Assembly (NCBI GenBank): GCA_022701925.1
Contig: JAKONM010000267.1
Span: forward strand, 1 to 29,177
Origin: Microbacteriaceae bacterium
Lineage (GTDB): Bacteria > Actinomycetota > Actinomycetes > Actinomycetales > Microbacteriaceae
DNA: 29,177 bases
Direction: 5' to 3'
How positions within the stretch are numbered: the first letter of the stretch is position 1; each line of letters starts with the position of its first letter. Of this stretch, positions 15,285-22,147 are shown in pieces. The translations under genes were made by a program, and so were the position numbers. The notes under the pieces are model-generated. The model searched no databases and had not been told where the DNA came from. It worked only from the letters and a program-made list of their open reading frames with translations.

Positions 15285-15972
15285 CACGACGGAGCGGGGT
15301 CCGCGGGTCCCGACGTCCGGCCGCTCCGCGGTCGCACGTCGGGGCCCGCGGGCCCTCGTCGGCGCCGTGGCGGTCGCAGCGCTGACCGGCTGCGCCCCGG
15401 TCGCCGCAGCGCCGGTCACGCCTGCCGCCACCCCGTCGAGCACCACGAGCGCCACCGCCGCCGCGCGTGGCGAGGACATCCCGGTCGCGGCTGCGACACT
15501 GGCCCCGCCGGAGGAGCCGGTGCCGCCCGTCCGCGTGCAGGTGGCGGGCAGAGACGTCGACGTGACGGTGGTGCCGGTCGGGGTCGACCGCAGGGGGGCG
15601 ATGGTGCTGCCGGAGGACCCGTCCGTCGCGGGCTGGTACCGCTGGAGCTCCGACGCCGACGCCGCCCGCGGCACCACGGTGCTGGCCGCGCACGTCGACT
15701 CCCTGCGCTGGGGCCTCGGCCCGTTCGTCCGCATCCGCGACCTGCCGGACGACGCCGAGATCGTCGTGACCGCCGACGACGGCGCACGACGCACGTACCG
15801 CGTGGACTCGACGGAGCGGTTCCGCAAGGCGGCCCTGCCCGATCGCGTCTTCGACCGCACCGGCGCCCACCGGCTGGTCCTCGTGACCTGCGGCGGCACC
15901 TTCGATCCGGCCACCCGCACCTACAGCGACAACGTGGTGGTCACGGCGCGTCCCGCCGGCGGGAGCGGATGA
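15271..15972 (+). CDS. Class F sortase, probable lipoprotein
   Basis: This is a cysteine transpeptidase-fold protein of 233 residues. It carries the class F catalytic set: His141 in VLAAHVDS, Cys207 in LVTCGGTFD, and Arg216 in the segment RTYSDNVVV. The N-terminus has a basic stretch, a hydrophobic segment ALVGAVAVAALTGC and a lipobox-like LTGC with Cys41, so it may be lipid-anchored. A long Ala/Thr/Pro linker follows. The GTG at 15271 lies inside the DUF4397 gene (14-nt overlap), implying translational coupling. It would join or hydrolyse C-terminal sorting signals, possibly of the neighbouring DUF4397 protein. An upstream GTG at 15220 would lengthen the N-terminus by 17 residues with shadow-like composition. 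Confidence 0.85.
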   Translation: MRAPDTTERGPRVPTSGRSAVARRGPRALVGAVAVAALTGCAPVAAAPVTPAATPSSTTSATAAARGEDIPVAAATLAPPEEPVPPVRVQVAGRDVDVTVVPVGVDRRGAMVLPEDPSVAGWYRWSSDADAARGTTVLAAHVDSLRWGLGPFVRIRDLPDDAEIVVTADDGARRTYRVDSTERFRKAALPDRVFDRTGAHRLVLVTCGGTFDPATRTYSDNVVVTARPAGGSG

Positions 15973-15973
15973 G

Positions 15974-16519
15974 GTGGGCGACGACACCGACCGGCTGGAA
16001 CGGCGCTTCCGCGCCGGGGACGAGCGGGCGCTGGCCGCCGCCTACGAGCGATGGGCGCCGCTGGTGCACACCCTCGCCCTGCGCTCGCTCGGCGAGGTGG
16101 CGGACGCCGAGGACGTGGTGCAGCGCACCTTCGTCTCCGCGTGGGAGGGCCGCAGCGGGTTCGACCCGCAGCGGGGCCGCCTGGCCGGGTGGCTGGTCGG
16201 GATCGCGCGGCACCGCATCGCCGACGCGCACGAGACGCGCACCCGTCTGCGCGACCTGCGCGACCGGCTCGAAGGGGTGGAGCAGGAGCAGCACGAGCCC
16301 GACCTGGCCGACCGCCTGCTGGTGGCCGACGAGATCGCCCACCTCGACGCCGTCGCGCAGCAGGTGATGCGCCTGGCCTTCTACGACGACCTGACGCACA
16401 CGCAGATCGCCGAGCGGCTCGGCCTGCCGCTCGGCACGGTGAAGAGCCACATCCGGCGCAGCCTGCAGCGCCTCCGCTCGCGGCTGGAGGGAGCGCTCGA
16501 TGACGCACCCGGACGCTGA
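15974..16519 (+). CDS. ECF (extracytoplasmic function) sigma factor
   Basis: This RNA polymerase sigma-70 family protein has 181 residues with only regions 2 and 4, as in ECF factors. Region 2 spans about 20-85 (AEDVVQRTFVSAWEGRSGFD with the core-binding and -10 helix). Region 4 spans about 125-172 and has the helix-turn-helix THTQIAERLGLPLGTVKSHI. It starts at GTG 15974, one base after the sortase stop, and overlaps the anti-sigma gene by 20 nt. The pairing suggests release from the anti-sigma protein by a signal at the envelope. The regulon is unknown but probably includes the adjacent DUF4397/sortase genes. Confidence 0.93.
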   Translation: MGDDTDRLERRFRAGDERALAAAYERWAPLVHTLALRSLGEVADAEDVVQRTFVSAWEGRSGFDPQRGRLAGWLVGIARHRIADAHETRTRLRDLRDRLEGVEQEQHEPDLADRLLVADEIAHLDAVAQQVMRLAFYDDLTHTQIAERLGLPLGTVKSHIRRSLQRLRSRLEGALDDAPGR

Positions 16520-17213
16520 CGACCTCGCCCTGCTGGCGCTCGGGGAGGCGATCACCCCGGAGCAGCAGGCGCACCTCGACGACTGCCCCTCCTGCGCCGC
16601 GGAGCTGCTGGCGCTGCGCTCCGCCGTGCGACTCGGGCGCTCCACGGCACCGGAGGAGCGACTGGTGCCGCCCGCGCCGCGCGTGTGGCAGGCCGTGCAG
16701 GACGAGCTGGGCCTGCAGCGACCCCGGGGCCGCAGCGCACCCCGACGTCGTCGGACGGTGCTGGTCGGCGTCGTGACCGCGCTCGCCGGGGCCGCCGCCG
16801 CGGTGACCGCCATGCTCGTCCTGCCCGTGGCCGGCCGGGCCGCGCCCGAGGTGCTGGCGCGGGCGCAGCTGGCGGCCCGACCCGGATGGACGGGGGCGTC
16901 GGGCACCGCGGAGCTCGAGCGGTTCGGCGACGGGCGGCTCGTGGTCCACGTGCGCGTCAGCACCCCGGCGGTCACGGGGGCCTACCGCGAGCTGTGGCTG
17001 CTCGGGCCCGGCTCGACCGCGGTGAGCCTCGGCGTGGTCGACCGGGACGACGCGACCTACTCCGTCCCGGCCGACGTGGACCTCGCCCGCTTCGACGTGG
17101 TCGACGTCAGCAGGGAGCCGCCGAACGGCGACCCGGCGCACTCCTCCGACTCCATCGCCCGCGGCCGCCTGCAGGCGGTGGCCGCGCAGCAGGACCTCCG
17201 CAGCGCCCGGTGA
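16500..17213 (+). CDS. Anti-sigma factor, RskA-like with zinc-finger motif
   Basis: This single-pass membrane anti-sigma factor has 237 residues. The N-terminal cytoplasmic part has the ZAS signature HxxxCxxC (His25, Cys29, Cys32 in AHLDDCPSC). One hydrophobic helix spans about 87-109 after RRRR. The C-terminal outer domain matches RskA-type repeats, including GASGTAELERFGDGRLVVHV, LWLLGPGSTAVSLGVVD and FDVVDVSREPPNGDPAHS. It starts inside the sigma gene (20-nt overlap), so the two are produced in a coupled ratio. It should hold the sigma factor inactive until regulated proteolysis. Confidence 0.92.
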   Translation: MTHPDADDLALLALGEAITPEQQAHLDDCPSCAAELLALRSAVRLGRSTAPEERLVPPAPRVWQAVQDELGLQRPRGRSAPRRRRTVLVGVVTALAGAAAAVTAMLVLPVAGRAAPEVLARAQLAARPGWTGASGTAELERFGDGRLVVHVRVSTPAVTGAYRELWLLGPGSTAVSLGVVDRDDATYSVPADVDLARFDVVDVSREPPNGDPAHSSDSIARGRLQAVAAQQDLRSAR

Positions 17214-17233
17214 CGGCCCGCCGGCCGGGAACG

Positions 17234-17267
17234 GAAGAAGCCCCCGGGCTGACCCGGGGGCTTCTTC
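17234..17267. terminator. Strong bidirectional hairpin terminator
   Basis: GAAGAAGCCCCCGGG and CCCGGGGGCTTCTTC form a perfect 15-bp stem with loop CTGA. It lies 20 nt after the anti-sigma stop on the plus strand and 5 nt after the 3' end of tRNA-Glu on the minus strand, so it can end both transcripts. Confidence 0.85.
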
Positions 17268-17271
17268 GAGG

Positions 17272-17344
17272 TGATCCCAGCGGGATTTGAACCCGCGTTA
17301 CCGCCGTGAGAGGGCGACGTCCTAGGCCGCTAAACGATGGGACC
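17272..17344 (-). tRNA. tRNA-Glu (anticodon CTC)
   Basis: This 73-nt cloverleaf reads on the minus strand. The acceptor arms are GGTCCCA and TGGGATC, with discriminator A. The anticodon stem-loop TCGCC-CTCTCAC-GGCGG gives anticodon CTC, which reads GAG. The T arm is GCGGG-TTTGAAT-CCCGC. The D region TTTAGCGGCCTAGGA is typical of tRNA-Glu. After the discriminator the genome reads CCT, so the 3' CCA is not fully encoded and must be added. The GC-rich codon use of the window makes GAG the dominant Glu codon. Confidence 0.95.
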
Positions 17345-17376
17345 GGACTCGCTGCGCCGCAGCGCAACGGTCCACG

Positions 17377-17382
17377 AGTATG
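17377..17382 (-). promoter_or_regulatory. -10 element of tRNA-Glu
   Basis: On the minus strand the sequence TGTGGCATACT contains the hexamer CATACT, placing transcription start near 17370 and leaving a leader of about 26 nt. That leader includes a 6-3-6 inverted repeat (17350-17364). No clear -35 is seen. Confidence 0.5.
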
Positions 17383-17448
17383 CCACATCCGCAGCGCCCG
17401 CCCGAATCGGTCAGGGCGCGTTCGGCGCCGCGGGTGTTGGCTGCTGCC

Positions 17449-18087
17449 ATGCGCATCACGAAGCTCGACCACGCCGCCCTCGTGCTGGAGGAGGCGGGTC
17501 GCCGCCTCGTCGTCGACCCGGGCGGGCTGACCAACCCGGTGCTCGGCCTCGAGCACGTGGACGCCGTCGTCATCACGCACGAGCACGCGGACCACTGGAC
17601 CGAGGAGCAGCTGCACCGCATCGTCGACGTGAACCGCGACGCGGTCGTGCTGGGCCCGGCGGCCGTGGCACGGGCGGTCGAGGGCGTCGAGGTGCGGGTC
17701 GTGGCGCCCGGCGAGCAGGTGGAGGTCGGCGCCTGGACGCTGCGCTTCTTCGGCGGCAACCACGCGGTCATCCACCCGACGATCCCGATCGTCGAGAACG
17801 TCGGCGTGCTGGTGAACGAGCGCCTCTACTACCCGGGCGACTCCTTCTTCGTGCCGATCGGCGTGGAGGTCGACACCCTCGCGGCGCCCGCGGGCGCACC
17901 CTGGCTGAAGCTCAGCGAGGCGATGGACTTCGTGGGCCAGGTCGCCCCGCGGCGGGCGTTCGGCACGCACGACGGCGTGCTGTCGGCGGCCGGCCGCGGC
18001 ATCGCGAACGACCGGCTGAAGGCCGTCACGGAGGCGAAGGGCGGCGAGTGGTTCGCCCTCGCGCCCGGCGACGTCGTCGACGTCTGA
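17449..18087 (+). CDS. UlaG-like metallo-beta-lactamase-fold hydrolase
   Basis: This is a cytosolic metal-dependent hydrolase of 212 residues. It opens MRITKLDHAALVLE, the UlaG/YtnP-type first strand with a conserved His. The metal motif is THEHADHW (HxHxDH; His44, His46, Asp48, His49). Further metal ligands probably lie in FFGGNHAVIHP and YYPGDSFFVP, the latter Asp bridging metals. FGTHDGVLS supplies the last His. Relatives include L-ascorbate-6-phosphate lactonase and RNA/lactone hydrolases, but most actinobacterial members are uncharacterised. It is divergent from tRNA-Glu and convergent with modC, with 13 nt between stops. Confidence 0.87.
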   Translation: MRITKLDHAALVLEEAGRRLVVDPGGLTNPVLGLEHVDAVVITHEHADHWTEEQLHRIVDVNRDAVVLGPAAVARAVEGVEVRVVAPGEQVEVGAWTLRFFGGNHAVIHPTIPIVENVGVLVNERLYYPGDSFFVPIGVEVDTLAAPAGAPWLKLSEAMDFVGQVAPRRAFGTHDGVLSAAGRGIANDRLKAVTEAKGGEWFALAPGDVVDV

Positions 18088-18100
18088 CCCGCGCGACGTC

Positions 18101-18823
18101 CTAGGCCTGCAGCAGCCGGGCCACGACCGGGTCGGCGGGCGCTGCGCGCAGGTCCGCCAGCGGACCGGCCTGCACCACGCGGCCGCCGTCGAGCACCACC
18201 ACCCGGTCCGCCAGCGCCTCCGCGTCGCGCACGTCGTGAGTGATCAGCACCGCCGAGCCGGCGAAGGCCCGCAGGCGGTCCGCGATCGCCGTGCGCAGCA
18301 GCGGTCGCGCCTCCGCGTCCACGGCGGCCAGCGGTTCGTCGAGCAGCAGCAGCGCGGGCTCGCGGGCCAGTGAGCGGATCAGCGCGACCCGGGCGGTCTG
18401 GCCGCCGGAGAGGGTCGCGGGGCGACGGGCAGCCAGCTCCCCCAGCCCCGCCTCCTGCAGCAGCCGGGCCGCGCGCTGCCGCGCCGCTCCCCGCCGCAGC
18501 CCCGCGGTCCGCAGCCCGAACGCCACGTTGTCCAGCGCGGAGAGGTGCGGGAACAGCGCGGCCTGCTGCTGCACCAGGCCCACCGGGCGTCGCTCCGCCG
18601 GCACCAGCACGTCCGCCTCCGGGTCGTCGAGCACCACGCCGTCCAGCAGGATCCGCCCGGCGGCCAGCGGCGCCAGGCCGGCCAGCGCCGCGGCGACGGT
18701 CGACTTGCCCGCGCCGTTGCGGCCCATCAGCGCGACCACGCCGCCCTGCTCGGCGCGCAGCTCGGCGTCGACCGCGAAGTCACCGCGCCGCACCCGGATC
18801 CGCGCGTCCAGCGCCCCGCTCAT
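18101..18823 (-). CDS. modC: Molybdate ABC transporter ATP-binding protein ModC, short form
   Basis: This ATPase powers molybdate import with ModB. It has 240 residues: Walker A GRNGAGKST (about 34-42), Q-loop region QQQAALFPHLSALDNVAFGL, signature LSGGQTARVAL, Walker B ALLLLDEPLAAVD and H-loop LITHDVRDA. It ends right after the nucleotide-binding domain, about 110 residues shorter than E. coli ModC, and lacks the C-terminal TOBE/Mop domain. A TOBE domain instead occurs in the first protein of the same operon. The ATG overlaps the modB stop as ATGA. It ends with TAG. Confidence 0.92.
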   Translation of the reverse strand: MSGALDARIRVRRGDFAVDAELRAEQGGVVALMGRNGAGKSTVAAALAGLAPLAAGRILLDGVVLDDPEADVLVPAERRPVGLVQQQAALFPHLSALDNVAFGLRTAGLRRGAARQRAARLLQEAGLGELAARRPATLSGGQTARVALIRSLAREPALLLLDEPLAAVDAEARPLLRTAIADRLRAFAGSAVLITHDVRDAEALADRVVVLDGGRVVQAGPLADLRAAPADPVVARLLQA

Positions 18824-19635
18824 CCGGCGATCCCGCGCAGCCAGCGGTCGCGCAGCGCCACCAGCACGCCGAGGGACACCAGCACCAGCACCACCGAGAT
18901 CGCGATCGCCGCCGCGGGGTCGCTGTTCAGCGCCAGGTAGGCGGCCACCGGCAGCGTCTGGGTGGCGGCGGGCAGGCTGCCCGCGAAGGTGATGGTGGCG
19001 CCGAACTCGCCGAGGGCGCGGGCGAACGCCAGCACGGCGCCGGCTGCGACGCCCGGAGCCGCCAGCGGCAGGGTCACCCGCGCGAAGCGGGTCCAGGCGC
19101 CCGCCCCCAGCACCGCCGCCGCGGCCTGCTGGCGCGCGTCGACCCCGCGCAGCGCCCCCTCCACGCCCAGCACCAGGAACGGCAGGCCGACGAAGGTCTG
19201 CGCGATCACGACGGCGGCCGTGGTGAAGGGGATGGTGACGCCGAAGCCGCGGTACAGCGGCTCGCCGATCAGTCCGACGCGGCCGAGCAGCAGCAGCAGG
19301 GCGATGCCGCCGACGACGGGCGGCAGCACCAGCGGCGTCGTCACGAGCGCGCGCGCCAGGCGTCGGGCGGGTGCCGGCCAGCCGTCCGCCCCGGCCAGCA
19401 CGACGGCCAGGGGCACGCCGAGCACGACGCAGAGCCCCGCGGAGATCGCAGCGGTGCCCAGCGAGAGCCCCAGGGCGGGCAGCACCGTGCCGCCCGCGAG
19501 GATCGAGGGCAGATCGCCCCACGGTGCGCGGATCAGCAGGGCGACCAGCGGACCGATCAGCAGCAGCACGCCCAGCGCCGCGGGCAGCAGCAGTGCGCGC
19601 GGCGCGCGCGCTGCCGGATCGGCCCGGCGGCTCAC
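18820..19635 (-). CDS. modB: Molybdate ABC transporter permease ModB
   Basis: This inner-membrane permease has 271 residues and about six helices. The cytoplasmic EAA loop that docks ModC is recognisable as AAAVLGAGAWTRFARVTLPLAAPGV, followed by ARALGEFGATITFAGSLP, which is highly typical of ModB. The N-terminal basic stretch SRRADPAARAPRA precedes helix 1. The GTG at 19635 overlaps the modA stop as GTGA, and its own stop overlaps modC, so the transporter subunits are translationally coupled. Confidence 0.92.
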   Translation of the reverse strand: MSRRADPAARAPRALLLPAALGVLLLIGPLVALLIRAPWGDLPSILAGGTVLPALGLSLGTAAISAGLCVVLGVPLAVVLAGADGWPAPARRLARALVTTPLVLPPVVGGIALLLLLGRVGLIGEPLYRGFGVTIPFTTAAVVIAQTFVGLPFLVLGVEGALRGVDARQQAAAAVLGAGAWTRFARVTLPLAAPGVAAGAVLAFARALGEFGATITFAGSLPAATQTLPVAAYLALNSDPAAAIAISVVLVLVSLGVLVALRDRWLRGIAG

Positions 19636-20426
19636 GGCGCCAGGAAGCCGGCGGCCTCCAGGTCCGGTCCGCCCTCCGCGACCACGAAGTCGACCCAGGC
19701 CTGCGCCAGCGACGCGTTCTTCGAGTCCGTCAGCGCGGCGATCGGGTAGTCGGTGATCGCGCGGTCGGACTCCGCGAACGGGATGCCCTGCACCTGGTCG
19801 CCCGCCGCCACCACGTCGGTGACGTAGACCAGGCCGGCGTCCGCCTCCCCGGTGCGCACCTTGGTCAGCACGGCGGTGACGTCGGGCTCGTAGCTGTCCG
19901 GCTTCGCGGCGATCTTCCCGAGCGAGAACACCTGCTGCGCCGCGGCGCCGCAGGGCACCGTCTCGTCGCAGACCACGATCGTCTTCGCCGCGTCGGCGAA
20001 GTCGGCGAGCCCGGTCACCTTCCCCGGATCGCCCTTCGGCACCGCGATCTCCAGCCGGTTCCGGGCGATCACCACGGGGTCGGCAGCGGTGCGCTGCGCG
20101 TCCTGCACCGTCCGCATCGTCTTCGTGCTCGCGGCGGCGAACACGTCGACCGGCGCCCCGCTCACGATCTGCGCGGCGAGCGTCGAGCTGCCGCCGAAGC
20201 TGAAGACGACCCTCGTGCCCGGGTGCCGCTGCTGGAACTCCGTCGCCAGCTCCGGGAAGACCTCGTTCAGGCTGGCCGCGGCGTCGACCGTGATGGACCC
20301 GCTGAGCGACGGGGAGGCCGACGGGGTCGGGCTCGACGAGGCGGCGCCGGAGCCGCCCTGGGCGCACCCGGCCAGCAGCACCAGGGTCGCCGCGGCGACG
20401 GGGACCAGGGACGGGCGACGGCTCAT
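19632..20426 (-). CDS. modA: Molybdate-binding lipoprotein ModA
   Basis: This is the extracytoplasmic substrate-binding protein of the molybdate importer, 264 residues. The lipoprotein signal peptide ends in the lipobox LAGC (Cys21), then a Ser/Pro/Ala linker. The mature part begins ITVDAAASLNEVFPELATEF, the ModA signature. The segments FSFGGSSTLAAQI (first oxyanion-binding Ser) and PVDVFAAAS follow, and YVTDVVAAG holds the later conserved ligand region. ATGA overlap with the upstream HTH-TOBE gene and GTGA overlap with modB place it in a tight operon. Confidence 0.93.
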   Translation of the reverse strand: MSRRPSLVPVAAATLVLLAGCAQGGSGAASSSPTPSASPSLSGSITVDAAASLNEVFPELATEFQQRHPGTRVVFSFGGSSTLAAQIVSGAPVDVFAAASTKTMRTVQDAQRTAADPVVIARNRLEIAVPKGDPGKVTGLADFADAAKTIVVCDETVPCGAAAQQVFSLGKIAAKPDSYEPDVTAVLTKVRTGEADAGLVYVTDVVAAGDQVQGIPFAESDRAITDYPIAALTDSKNASLAQAWVDFVVAEGGPDLEAAGFLAP

Positions 20427-20848
20427 CGGGCGTCCTTCCGGAGGTCGGCGTGCTCCACGACGACGGTCGTGGCCTTCATCGACGCGGTGGCGACGACGCC
20501 GGGCTCGAGGCCCAGCTCGTCCGCGGCCTCGCGGCTCATCAGCGACACGAACCGGAACGGCCCCGCCTGCAGCTCGACCTGCGCCATCACGGTGTCGCGC
20601 AGCACGCGGGTGACGATGCCGGTGACCCGGTTGCGCGCCGACGAGGTGCCGTGCGGCGGCAGCGTGCGGGCCAGCGGCGACTCGGCGGCGATCCGCTCGG
20701 CCAGCGCGGCCAGCTCGGCGCCGTCGACGGTCGCCCGGCCGCCCTCGCGGTCCACGGCGATGCGGCCCGAGTCCGCCCAGCGGCGCAGCGTGTCGTCGCT
20801 GACCGCCAGCAGGGCGGCGGCATCGGCCACCCGGATGCGCTCGACCAC
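20423..20848 (-). CDS. HTH-TOBE molybdate-responsive protein (Mop-like)
   Basis: This small protein has 141 residues. Residues about 4-50 form a MerR/excisionase-type helix-turn-helix (VADAAALLAVSDDTLRRWADSG). Residues about 72-134 form a TOBE/Mop molybdate-binding domain (NRVTGIVTRVLRDTVMAQVEL, then ELGLEPGVVATASMKATTVVVE). It heads the mod operon after GGAGGGAG and a TAGTCT -10 element. It probably senses molybdate and controls the operon, or stores Mo, analogous to ModE but with a different DNA-binding domain. It supplies the TOBE domain missing from ModC. The regulatory role is inferred. Confidence 0.85.
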   Translation of the reverse strand: MVERIRVADAAALLAVSDDTLRRWADSGRIAVDREGGRATVDGAELAALAERIAAESPLARTLPPHGTSSARNRVTGIVTRVLRDTVMAQVELQAGPFRFVSLMSREAADELGLEPGVVATASMKATTVVVEHADLRKDAR

Positions 20849-20875
20849 GCCGCTCCCTCCGCAGATGAGGGTCGA

Positions 20876-20881
20876 AGACTA
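20876..20881 (-). promoter_or_regulatory. -10 element of the mod operon
   Basis: TAGTCT on the minus strand fits TANNNT and predicts a start near 20869, giving a 20-nt leader with the Shine-Dalgarno GGAGGGAG before GTG 20848. No convincing -35 is seen. Confidence 0.5.
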
Positions 20882-20911
20882 TCGAGGAGACGCAGGTGCG
20901 GCACTGCAGGT

Positions 20912-20921
20912 CGGGATCCCG
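20912..20921. repeat. 10-bp palindrome upstream of the mod promoter
   Basis: CGGGATCCCG is self-complementary and lies about 45 nt upstream of the predicted mod transcription start, in the 246-nt divergent region shared with the moeB-like gene. It is a possible operator. The rest of this region holds no gene I can support. Confidence 0.3.
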
Positions 20922-21094
20922 GAGGTGTCCGTCACCGCTCCTCCTGCCGGCGGAGCACGTGGGCAGGCTGCACGGCCTGTGGCGACCTGCTGCTGCCCGG
21001 CACCGGCCTGCCGAAGCGCCACGGGACTGCTCCGGCGCCGCCCGAGACCGGCGGTCGCGCACGGGCGGGTCGGGGCCGGTGGAAGGATCGGAGC

Positions 21095-22147
21095 GTGGCC
21101 GACACCCGCTGGATCCGGCAGACGACCCTGCCCGGCTTCGGCACGGCCGGACAGGAGCGCCTCGCCGCGGCGCACGTGGTCGTGGTCGGCGCCGGCGGGC
21201 TGGGTTGCGCGCTGCTGCCCGTGCTGGCGGCGTCCGGCATCGGGCGGCTGACGGTGGTCGACGACGACCGCGTGGAGGTCTCGAACCTGCACCGCCAGAC
21301 GCTGTACGGCCCCGATGACGTGGACCGCCCGAAGGCGGAGGCGGCCTGCGAGCGCCTGCGGGCGCTCGGCGCCGACGCCCGCCCCGAGCGGCTGCTGGTC
21401 GACGCCGGCTCGGCGGCCCGGCTGCTGCGGGACGCGACCCTGGTCGTCGACGCGACCGACGACCTCGAGGCCCGGTACGCGCTGGACGACGCGGCCGCGG
21501 CGGCGGGCGTCCCGCTGGTCTGGGGCTCCGCCACCGGCACCGCCGGGCAGGTCGGCGTCGCCGACGCCGAGCGCGGGCCCCGGTGGCGCGACCTCTTCCC
21601 GGTGCCGCCGCGGCCGGAGGACGTCGCGACCTGCGCGGTCACCGGCGTGCTGCCGAGCCTGTGCACCACCGTCGGCGGCCTGATGGCCTCCGAGGTGCTG
21701 AAGACCCTGACCGGCCTCGGCCGTCCCCTGATCGGCGCCGTGCTGGTCGTCGACGCCGCCCAGGCCGACGTGCGCCGCATCGAATACGGTGCCGCCGACC
21801 CCCACCGACAGGAGGCGCCCGTGGCGCACATCGAGGAGATCGACCCCGCCGAGGCCGCCGAGGCGCTGCGCGAGGGAGGCGACCGCATCACCCTGCTCGA
21901 CGTGCGCGACCCCTGGGAGACGGACATCGCGGTGCTGCCGGGGGCCGTCGTCATCCCGCTCAGCGAGCTGGCCGACCGCACCGGCGAGCTCGATCGCGAC
22001 AAGCCCGTGATCGCCTACTGCCACGCCGGCGTGCGCAGCCGGCGTGCGGCGTCGGTGCTGCAGCGCGAGGGCTTCGACGTGCGGTCGATCCGCGGCGGCA
22101 TCGACGGCTGGAGCCAGACGGTCGACCCCGACGTGCCCCGGTACTGA
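21095..22147 (+). CDS. moeZ: MoeB/ThiF-type adenylyltransferase fused to rhodanese (MoeZ-like)
   Basis: This enzyme of 350 residues would adenylate the MoaD C-terminus and pass sulfur to it. The E1-like domain (1-230) has the nucleotide loop GAGGLG (32-37), the Arg/Asn/Gln set in NLHRQTLYG, the Asp of VVDATDD (119) and Cys180 in TCAVTGVLPSL. The C-terminal rhodanese domain (about 243-350) has the persulfide loop CHAGVRS with Cys309. The two CxxC pairs that bind zinc in MoeB are absent: the first site reads GPRWRDLFP and the second region contains no Cys. GTG 21095 follows GGAAGG and GGAG. The stop overlaps the moeA start as TGATG. Confidence 0.88.
   Translation: MADTRWIRQTTLPGFGTAGQERLAAAHVVVVGAGGLGCALLPVLAASGIGRLTVVDDDRVEVSNLHRQTLYGPDDVDRPKAEAACERLRALGADARPERLLVDAGSAARLLRDATLVVDATDDLEARYALDDAAAAAGVPLVWGSATGTAGQVGVADAERGPRWRDLFPVPPRPEDVATCAVTGVLPSLCTTVGGLMASEVLKTLTGLGRPLIGAVLVVDAAQADVRRIEYGAADPHRQEAPVAHIEEIDPAEAAEALREGGDRITLLDVRDPWETDIAVLPGAVVIPLSELADRTGELDRDKPVIAYCHAGVRSRRAASVLQREGFDVRSIRGGIDGWSQTVDPDVPRY

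Noticed and set aside
20849..21094. Moco riboswitch upstream of the mod operon or moeZ
   Set aside because: The 246-nt region contains palindromes and GC-rich repeats but I could not fit the Moco RNA core. The mod leader predicted from the -10 is only about 20 nt.
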